Positions 54,301-64,000 of a DNA stretch of 64,000 nt are shown here, in pieces (within the stretch, counting starts at the first letter, position 1; each line of letters starts with the position of its first letter). The stretch covers positions 21,491,267 through 21,555,266 of the forward strand of contig OZ059898.1 of the NCBI GenBank assembly GCA_964057225.1. The letters run 5' to 3'. The DNA is from Auanema rhodensis (lineage: Eukaryota > Nematoda > Chromadorea > Rhabditida > Rhabditidae). The translations under genes and the position numbers were made by a program. Under the pieces are notes generated by a model. It saw only the letters and a list, made by a program, of their open reading frames with translations, searched no databases and was not told where the DNA came from.

Positions 54301-57300
54301 TAAAGTTCACCTAAATTTCAAAGTCATGGTTACCATGAACCAATATCAATAAAAATTTGTTTTTAGACTAATATGGACATGAGGAATCTAATTTCGAAAA
54401 CCGCATCTCTTTATCTTTCACGTGAAGCGAGTTACATACCAAGTGCACATCACGTGTACATTTAATTAGCATAAATTAAAGTTCACGTAAATTTCAAAGT
54501 CATGGTTACCATGAACCAATATCGATAAAAATTTGTTTTTAGACTAATATGGACATAGGGAATCTAATTTTGAAAACCGCATCTCTTTATCTTTCACGTG
54601 AAGCGAGTTACATACCAAGTGCACATCACGTGTACATTTAATTAGCATAAATTAAAGTTCACGTAAATTTCAAAGTCATGGTTACCATGCACCAATATCA
54701 ATAAAAATTGGTTTTTAGACTAATATGGACATGGGGAATCTAATTTTGAAAACCGCATCTCTTTATCTTTCACGTGAAGCGAGTTACATACCAAGTGCAC
54801 ATCACGTGTACATTTAATTAGCATAAATTAAAGTTCACGTAAATTTCAAAGTCATGGTTACCATGAACCAATATCGATAAAAATTTGTTTTTAGACTAAT
54901 ATGGACATAGGGAATCTAATTTTGAAAACCGCATCTCTTTATCTTTCACGTGAAGCGAGTTACATACCAAGTGCACATTACGTGTACATTTAATTAGCAT
55001 AAATTAAAGTTCACGTAAATTTCAAAGTCATGGTTACCATGCACCAATATCAATAAAAATTTGTTTTTAGACTAATATGGACATGGGGAATCTAATTTTG
55101 AAAACCGCATCTCTTTATCTTTCACGTGAAGCGAGTTACATACCAAGTGCACATCACGTGTACATTTAATTAGCATAAATTAAAGTTCACCTAAATTTCA
55201 AAGTCATGGTTACCATGAACCAATATCAATAAAAATTTGTTTTTAGACTAATATGGACATGAGGAATCTAATTTCGAAAACCGCATCTCTTTATCTTTCA
55301 CGTGAAGCGAGTTACATACCAAGTGCACATCACGTGTACATTTAATTAGCATAAATTAAAGTTCACGTAAATTTCAAAGTCATGGTTACCATGAACCAAT
55401 ATCAATAAAAATTTGTTTTTAGACTAATATGGACTTGGGGAATCTAATTTTGAAAACCGCATCTCTTTATCTTTCACGTGAAGCGAGTTACATACCAAGT
55501 GCACATCACGTGTACATTTAATTAGCATAAATTAAAGTTCACGTAAATTTCAAAGTCATGGTTACCATGCACCAATATCAATAAAAATTTGTTTTTAGAC
55601 TAATATGGACATGGGGAATCTAATTTTGAAAACCGCATCTCTTTATCTTTCACGTGAAGCGAGTTACATACCAAGTGCACATCACGTGTACATTTAATTA
55701 GCATAAATTAAAGTTCACGTAAATTTCAAAGTCATGGTTACCATGAACCAATATCGATAAAAATTTGTTTTTAGACTAATATGGACATGGGGAATCTAAT
55801 TTTGAAAACCGCATCTCTTTATCTTTCACGTGAAGCGAGTTACATACCAAGTGCACATCACGTGTACATTTAATTAGCATAAATTAAAGTTCACGTAAAT
55901 TTCAAAGTCATGGTTACCATGCACCAATATCAATAAAAATTTGTTTTTAGACTAATATGGACATGGGGAATCTAATTTTGAAAACCGCATCTCTTTATCT
56001 TTCACGTGAAGCGAGTTACATACCAAGTGCACATCACGTGTACATTTAATTAGCATAAATTAAAGTTCACGTAAATTTCAAAGTCATGGTTACCATGAAC
56101 CAATATCGATAAAAATTTGTTTTTAGACTAATATGGACATAGGGAATCTAATTTTGAAAACCGCATCTCTTTATCTTTCACGTGAAGCGAGTTACATACC
56201 AAGTGCACATTACGTGTACATTTAATTAGCATAAATTAAAGTTCACGTAAATTTCAAAGTCATGGTTACCATGCACCAATATCAATAAAAATTTGTTTTT
56301 AGACTAATATGGACATGGGGAATCTAATTTTGAAAACCGCATCTCTTTATCTTTCACGTGAAGCGAGTTACATACCAAGTGCACATCACGTGTACATTCA
56401 ATTAGCATAAATTAAAGTTCACGTAAATTTCAAAGTCATGGTTACCATGAACCAATATCAATAAAAATTTGTTTTTAGACTAATATGGACATGGGGAATC
56501 TAATTTTGAAAACCCCATCTCTTTATCTTTCACGTGAAGCGAGTTACATACCAAGTGCACATCACGTGTACATTTAATTAGCATAAATTAAAGTTCACGT
56601 AAATTTCAAAGTCATGGTTACCATGAACCAATATCGATAAAAATTTGTTTTTAGACTAATATGGACATAGGGAATCTAATTTTGAAAACCGCATCTCTTT
56701 ATCTTTCACGTGAAGCGAGTTACATACCAAGTGCACATCACGTGTACATTTAATTAGCATAAATTAAAGTTCACGTAAATTTCAAAGTCATGGTTACCAT
56801 GCACCAATATCAATAAAAATTTGTTTTTAGACTAATATGGACATGGGGAATCTAATTTTGAAAACCGCATCTCTTTATCTTTCACGTGAAGCGAGTTACA
56901 TACCAAGTGCACATCACGTGTACATTTAATTAGCATAAATTAAAGTTCACGTAAATTTCAAAGTCATGGTTACCATGAACCAATATCGATAAAAATTTGT
57001 TTTTAGACTAATATGGACATAGGGAATCTAATTTTGAAAACCGCATCTCTTTATCTTTCACGTGAAGCGAGTTACATACCAAGTGCACATCACGTGTACA
57101 TTTAATTAGCATAAATTAAAGTTCACGTAAATTTCAAAGTCATGGTTACCAAGCACCAATATCAATAAAAATTTGTTTTTAGACTAATATGGACATGGGG
57201 AATCTAATTTTGAAAACCGCATCTCTTTATCTTTCACGTGAAGCGAGTTACATACCAAGTGCACATCACGTGTACATTTAATTAGCATAAATTAAAGTTC

Positions 57301-59960
57301 ACGTAAATTTCAAAGTCATGGTTACCATGAACCAATATCAATAAAAATTTGTTTTTAGACTAATATGGACATGAGGAATCTAATTTCGAAAACCGCATCT
57401 CTTTATCTTTCACGTGAAGCGAGTTACATACCAAGTGCACATCACGTGTACATTTAATTAGCATAAATTAAAGTTCACGTAAATTTCAAAGTCATGGTTA
57501 CCATGCACCAATATCAATAAAAATTTGTTTTTAGACTAATATGGACATGGGGAATCTAATTTTGAAAACCGCATCTCTTTATCTTTCACGTGAAGCGGGT
57601 TACATACCAAGTGCACATCACGTGTACATTTAATTAGCATAAATCAAAGTTCACGTAAATTTCAAAGTCATGGTTACCATGAACCAATATCAATAAAAAT
57701 TTGTTTTTAGACTAATATGGACATGGGAAATCTAATTTTGAAAACCGCATCTCTTTATCTTTCACGTGAAGCGAGTTACATACCAAGTGCACATCACGTG
57801 TACATTTAATTAGCATAAATTAAAGTTCACGTAAATTTCAAAGTCATGGTTACCATGAACCAATATCAATAAAAATTTGTTTTTAGACTAATATGGACTT
57901 GGGGAATCTAATTTTGGAAACCGCATCTCTTTATCTTTCACGTGAAGCGAGTTACATACCAAGTGCACATCACGTGTACATTTAATTAGCATAAATTAAA
58001 GTACACGTAAATTTCAAAGTCATGGTTACCATGCACCAATATCAATAAAAATTTGTTTTTAGACTAATATGGACATGGGGAATCTAATTTTGAAAACCGC
58101 ATCTCTTTATCTTTCACGTGAAGCGAGTTACATACCAAGTGCACATCACGTGTACATTTAATTAGCATAAATTAAAGTTCACGTAAATTTCAAAGTCATG
58201 GTTACCATGCACCAATATCAATAAAAATTTGTTTTTAGACTAATATGGTCATGAGGAATCTAATTTTGAAAACCGCATCTCTTTATCTTTCACGTGAAGC
58301 GAGTTACATACCAAGTGCACATCACGTGTACATTTAATTAGCATAAATTAAAGTTCACGTAAATTTCAAAGTCATGGTTACCATGCACCAATATCAATAA
58401 AAATTGGTTTTTAGACTAATATGGACATGGGGAATCTAATTTTGAAAACCGCATCTCTTTATCTTTCACGTGAAGCGAGTTACATACCAAGTGCACATCA
58501 CGTGTACATTTAATTAGCATAAATTAAAGTTCACGTAAATTTCAAAGTCATGGTTACCATGAACCAATATCGATAAAAATTTGTTTTTAGACTAATATGG
58601 ACATAGGGAATCTAATTTTGAAAACCGCATCTCTTTATCTTTCACGTGAAGCGAGTTACATACCAAGTGCACATTACGTGTACATTTAATTAGCATAAAT
58701 TAAAGTTCACGTAAATTTCAAAGTCATGGTTACCATGCACCAATATCAATAAAAATTTGTTTTTAGACTAATATGGACATGGGGAATCTAATTTTGAAAA
58801 CCGCATCTCTTTATCTTTCACGTGAAGCGAGTTACATACCAAGTGCACATCACGTGTACATTTAATTAGCATAAATTAAAGTTCACCTAAATTTCAAAGT
58901 CATGGTTACCATGAACCAATATCAATAAAAATTTGTTTTTAGACTAATATGGACATGAGGAATCTAATTTCGAAAACCGCATCTCTTTATCTTTCACGTG
59001 AAGCGAGTTACATACCAAGTGCACATCACGTGTACATTTAATTAGCATAAATTAAAGTTCACGTAAATTTCAAAGTCATGGTTACCATGAACCAATATCG
59101 ATAAAAATTTGTTTTTAGACTAATATGGACATAGGGAATCTAATTTTGAAAACCGCATCTCTTTATCTTTCACGTGAAGCGAGTTACATACCAAGTGCAC
59201 ATCACGTGTACATTTAATTAGCATAAATTAAAGTTCACGTAAATTTCAAAGTCATGGTTACCATGCACCAATATCAATAAAAATTGGTTTTTAGACTAAT
59301 ATGGACATGGGGAATCTAATTTTGAAAACCGCATCTCTTTATCTTTCACGTGAAGCGAGTTACATACCAAGTGCACATCACGTGTACATTTAATTAGCAT
59401 AAATTAAAGTTCACGTAAATTTCAAAGTCATGGTTACCATGAACCAATATCGATAAAAATTTGTTTTTAGACTAATATGGACATAGGGAATCTAATTTTG
59501 AAAACCGCATCTCTTTATCTTTCACGTGAAGCGAGTTACATACCAAGTGCACATTACGTGTACATTTAATTAGCATAAATTAAAGTTCACGTAAATTTCA
59601 AAGTCATGGTTACCATGCACCAATATCAATAAAAATTTGTTTTTAGACTAATATGGACATGGGGAATCTAATTTTGAAAACCGCATCTCTTTATCTTTCA
59701 CGTGAAGCGAGTTACATACCAAGTGCACATCACGTGTACATTTAATTAGCATAAATTAAAGTTCACCTAAATTTCAAAGTCATGGTTACCATGAACCAAT
59801 ATCAATAAAAATTTGTTTTTAGACTAATATGGACATGAGGAATCTAATTTCGAAAACCGCATCTCTTTATCTTTCACGTGAAGCGAGTTACATACCAAGT
59901 GCACATCACGTGTACATTTAATTAGCATAAATTAAAGTTCACGTAAATTTCAAAGTCATG
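51370..59960 (+). repeat. Repeated segment family: 8-monomer and 26-monomer offsets
   Basis: A segment with TTTCGAAAACC, GAAGCGGGTT, AAATCAAAG, GGGAAATCT, GACTTGGGG with TTTTGGAAACC, AAGTACACG and ATGGTCATGAGG occurs three times. ATGGTCATGAGG is at about 52261, 53669 and 58245. Offsets are 1408 bp (8 monomers) and 4576 bp (26 monomers). The larger duplication covers about 52.56-55.38 and 57.14-59.96 kb. Inside it TTCACCTAAA recurs every 5 monomers (54305/55185 and 58881/59761), and once more 6 monomers on at 60817. Edges are approximate. Confidence 0.8.
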
Positions 59961-62900
59961 GTTACCATGAACCAATATCGATAAAAATTTGTTTTTAGAC
60001 TAATATGGACATAGGGAATCTAATTTTGAAAACCGCATCTCTTTATCTTTCACGTGAAGCGAGTTACATACCAAGTGCACATCACGTGTACATTTAATTA
60101 GCATAAATTAAAGTTCACGTAAATTTCAAAGTCATGGTTACCATGCACCAATATCAATAAAAATTTGTTTTTAGACTAATATGGACATGGGGAATCTAAT
60201 TTTGAAAACCGCATCTCTTTATCTTTCACGTGAAGCGAGTTACATACCAAGTGCACATCACGTGTACATTTAATTAGCATAAATTAAAGTTCACGTAAAT
60301 TTCAAAGTCATGGTTACCATGAACCAATATCGATAAAAATTTGTTTTTAGACTAATATGGACATGGGGAATCTAATTTTGAAAACCCCATCTCTTTATCT
60401 TTCACGTGAAGCGAGTTACATACCAAGTGCACATCACGTGTACATTCAATTAGCATAAATTAAAGTTCACGTAAATTTCAAAGTCATGGTTACCATGAAC
60501 CAATATCGATAAAAATTTGTTTTTAGACTAATATGGACATAGGGAATCTAATTTTGAAAACCGCATCTCTTTATCTTTCACGTGAAGCGAGTTACATACC
60601 AAGTGCACATTACGTGTACATTTAATTAGCATAAATTAAAGTTCACGTAAATTTCAAAGTCATGGTTACCATGCACCAATATCAATAAAAATTTGTTTTC
60701 AGACTAATATGGACATGGGGAATCTAATTTTGAAAACCGCATCTCTTTATCTTTCACGTGAAGCGAGTTACATACCAAGTGCACATCACGTGTACATTTA
60801 ATTAGCATAAATTAAAGTTCACCTAAATTTCAAAGTCATGGTTACCATGAACCAATATCAATAAAAATTTGTTTTTAGACTAATATGGACATGAGGAATC
60901 TAATTTCGAAAACCGCATCTCTTTATCTTTCACGTGAAGCGAGTTACATACCAAGTGCACATCACGTGTACATTTAATTAGCATAAATTAAAGTTCACGT
61001 AAATTTCAAAGTCATGGTTACCATGAACCAATATCGATAAAAATTTGTTTTTAGACTAATATGGACATAGGGAATCTAATTTTGAAAACCGCATCTCTTT
61101 ATCTTTCACGTGAAGCGAGTTACATACCAAGTGCACATCACGTGTACATTTAATTAGCATAAATTAAAGTTCACGTAAATTTCAAAGTCATGGTTACCAT
61201 GCACCAATATCAATAAAAATTTGTTTTTAGACTAATATGGACATGGGGAATCTAATTTTGAAAACCGCATCTCTTTATCTTTCACGTGAAGCGAGTTACA
61301 TACCAAGTGCACATCACGTGTACATTTAATTAGCATAAATTAAAGTTCACGTAAATTTCAAAGTCATGGTTACCATGAACCAATATCGATAAAAATTTGT
61401 TTTTAGACTAATATGGACATGGGGAATCTAATTTTGAAAACCCCATCTCTTTATCTTTCACGTGAAGCGAGTTACATACCAAGTGCACATCACGTGTACA
61501 TTCAATTAGCATAAATTGAAGTTCACGTAAATTTCAAAGTCATGGTTACCATGAACCAATATCGATAAAAATTTGTTTTTAGACTAATATGGACATGGGG
61601 AATCTAATTTTGAAAACCCCATCTCTTTATCTTTCACGTGAAGCGAGTTACATACCAAGTGCACATCACGTGTACATTTAATTAGCATAAATTAAAGTTC
61701 ACGTAAATTTCAAAGTCATGGTTACCATGAACCAATATCGATAAAAATTTGTTTTTAGACTAATATGGACATAGGGAATCTAATTTTGAAAACCGCATCT
61801 CTTTATCTTTCACGTGAAGCGAGTTACATACCAACTGCACATCACGTGTACATTTAATTAGCATAAATTAAAGTTCACGTAAATTTCAAAGTCATGGTTA
61901 CCATGCACCAATATCAATAAAAATTTGTTTTTAGACTAATATGGACATGGGGAATCTAATTTTGAAAACCGCATCTCTTTATCTTTCACGTGAAGCGAGT
62001 TACATACCAAGTGCACATCACGTGTACATTTAATTAGCATAAATTAAAGTTCACGTAAATTTCAAAGTCATGGTTACCATGAACCAATATCAATAAAAAT
62101 TTGTTTTTAGACTAATATGGACATGAGGAATCTAATTTCGAAAACCGCATCTCTTTATCTTTCACGTGAAGCGAGTTACATACCAAGTGCACATCACGTG
62201 TACATTTAATTAGCATAAATTAAAGTTCACGTAAATTTCAAAGTCATGGTTACCATGCACCAATATCAATAAAAATTTGTTTTTAGACTAATATGGACAT
62301 GGGGAATCTAATTTTGAAAACCGCATCTCTTTATCTTTCACGTGAAGCGGGTTACATACCAAGTGCACATCACGTGTACATTTAATTAGCATAAATTAAA
62401 GTTCACGTAAATTTCAAAGTCATGGTTACCATGCACCAATATCAATAAAAATTTGTTTTTAGACTAATATGGACATGGGGAATCTAATTTTGAAAACCGC
62501 ATCTCTTTATCTTTCACGTGAAGCGAGTTACATACCAAGTGCACATCACGTGTACATTTAATTAGCATAAATTAAAGTTCACGTAAATTTCAAAGTCATG
62601 GTTACCATGAACCAATATCGATAAAAATTTGTTTTTAGACTAATATGGACATAGGGAATCTAATTTTGAAAACCGCATCTCTTTATCTTTCACGTGAAGC
62701 GAGTTACATACCAAGTGCACATCACGTGTACATTTAATTAGCATAAATTAAAGTTCACGTAAATTTCAAAGTCATGGTTACCATGCACCAATATCAATAA
62801 AAATTTGTTTTTAGACTAATATGGACATGGGGAATCTAATTTTGAAAACCGCATCTCTTTATCTTTCACGTGAAGCGAGTTACATACCAAGTGCACATCA

Positions 62901-64000
62901 CGTGTACATTTAATTAGCATAAATTAAAGTTCACGTAAATTTCAAAGTCATGGTTACCATGAACCAATATCAATAAAAATTTGTTTTTAGACTAATATGG
63001 ACATGAGGATACTAATTTCGAAAACCGCATCTCTTTATCTTTCACGTGAAGCGAGTTACATACCAAGTGCACATCACGTGTACATTTAATTAGCATAAAT
63101 TAAAGTTCACGTAAATTTCAAAGTCATGGTTACCATGAACCAATATCGATAAAAATTTGTTTTTAGACTAATATGGACATAGGGAATCTAATTTTGAAAA
63201 CCGCATCTCTTTATCTTTCACGTGAAGCGAGTTACATACCAAGTGCACATCACGTGTACATTTAATTAGCATAAATTAAAGTTCACGTAAATTTCAAAGT
63301 CATGGTTACCATGAACCAATATCGATAAAAATTTGTTTTTAGACTAATATGGACATAGGGAATCTAATTTTGAAAACCGCATCTCTTTATCTTTCACGTG
63401 AAGCGAGTTACATACCAAGTGCACATCACGTGTACATTTAATTAGCATAAATTAAAGTTCACGTAAATTTCAAAGTCATGGTTACCATGAACCAATATCG
63501 ATAAAAATTTGTTTTTAGACTAATATGGACATGGGAAATCTAATTTTGAAAACCGCATCTCTTTATCTTTCACGTGAAGCGAGTTACATACCAAGTGCAC
63601 ATCACGTGTACATTTAATAAGCATAAATTAAAGTTCACGTAAATTTCAAAGTCATGGTTACCATGCACCAATATCAATAAAAATTTGTTTTTAGACTAAT
63701 ATGGACATGGGGAATCTAATTTTGAAAACCGCATCTCTTTATCTTTCACGTGAAGCGAGTTACATACCAAGTGCACATCACGTGTACATTTAATTAGCAT
63801 AAATTAAAGTTCACGTAAATTTCAAAGTCATGGTTACCATGAACCAATATTGATAAAAATTTGTTTTTAGACTAATATGGACATAGGGAATCTAATTTTG
63901 AAAACCGCATCTCTTTATCTTTCACGTGAAGCGAGTTACATACCAAGTGCACATCACGTGTACATTTAATTAGCATAAATTAAAGTTCACGTAAATTTCA

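Larger units (their letters stand above)
29996..64000 (+). repeat. Satellite block C: 193 tandem monomers plus 45 nt, running off the window
   Basis: 34005 bp of head-to-tail monomers from unit position 38 to unit position 82 at the window end. The length closes exactly as 193 x 176 plus 45 minus two 4-bp deletions (ATTTTAAAACATC near 36100 and 37503). No other length change and no inversion was found. Variant content changes along it: 30.0-35.9 kb resembles the end of block B, 36.0-38.3 kb is a TTTGATTAGC/CATCGGG territory, and from about 40.8 kb ATCGAT-bearing monomers dominate. No gene, RNA or further mobile element was seen. Confidence 0.97.
40750..64000 (+). repeat. ATCGAT-bearing satellite subfamily territory
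   Basis: From about 40.79 kb to the window end many monomers read CAATATCGATAA instead of CAATATCAATAA. None was seen before 40.7 kb. In most, ATCGAT is followed in the same monomer by ACATAGGG; others pair it with AAACCCCATC and a following TTCAATTAGC. ATCGAT and ATCAAT monomers often alternate, giving local dimers. Additional markers limited to or common in this territory are TTTCGAAAACC, AAATCAAAG, GACTTGGGG and TTCACCTAAA. Confidence 0.8.

Noticed and set aside
1-64000. Centromeric CENP-B box or short telomeric repeats
   Set aside because: No match to the CENP-B box core and no TTAGG/TTAGGG-type runs were seen in either strand.
1-64000. The whole array as an assembly artefact
   Set aside because: Monomers differ by many ordered variants and keep exact phase, which a simple collapse or looped assembly would not give. 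Individual long duplications (for example 1746, 1936 and 4576 bp offsets) still need read support.

Overview
The window is one continuous eukaryotic satellite-DNA array, about 60.7 kb of head-to-tail 176-bp monomers (about 32% G+C). It is interrupted only by two copies of one 5'-truncated non-LTR (LINE) retrotransposon. No host gene, RNA gene, CRISPR array or bacterial-type operon was seen. The reverse transcriptase (YRPISL, FIDFSKAFD, GVPQG, FADD motifs and a Jockey/CR1-like C-terminal domain), the satellite and the AT-richness point to a metazoan. The 176-bp period equals the published telomeric repeat length of the midge Chironomus thummi/riparius. That suggests, but does not prove, a dipteran telomeric or subtelomeric array; a pericentromeric satellite is the main alternative.

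Layout: 1-5643 is satellite block A (32 monomers plus 39 nt). 5644-7072 is LINE copy 1, with a 43-bp inverted duplication at its 5' end and an RT fragment. 7073-28179 is block B (120 monomers plus 6 nt). 28180-29995 is LINE copy 2, with an RT frame of 473 codons that begins in satellite DNA and a 6-bp target duplication. 29996-64000 is block C (193 monomers plus 45 nt) and runs off the window. Counted by hand, all spacing is a multiple of 176 bp after allowing for six 7-bp deletions, three 4-bp deletions and one 1-bp deletion. No inverted satellite segment was found.

The array is not uniform. Marker substitutions move in linked sets and define nested higher-order repeats with periods of 5, 6, 8, 10, 11, 13-15, 26 and 33 monomers, and subfamily territories. 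For example, monomers with ATCGAT appear only from about 40.8 kb onward. This is the pattern of repeated unequal exchange and gene conversion.

The most notable signal is how the LINE relates to the satellite. Both copies are in the same orientation, have the same 3' end without a poly(A) tail, and enter the monomer at the same base, inside the second of its two CACGTG boxes. Their 5' structures differ. This looks like a satellite-specific LINE, although spread of one insertion with the array must be excluded.
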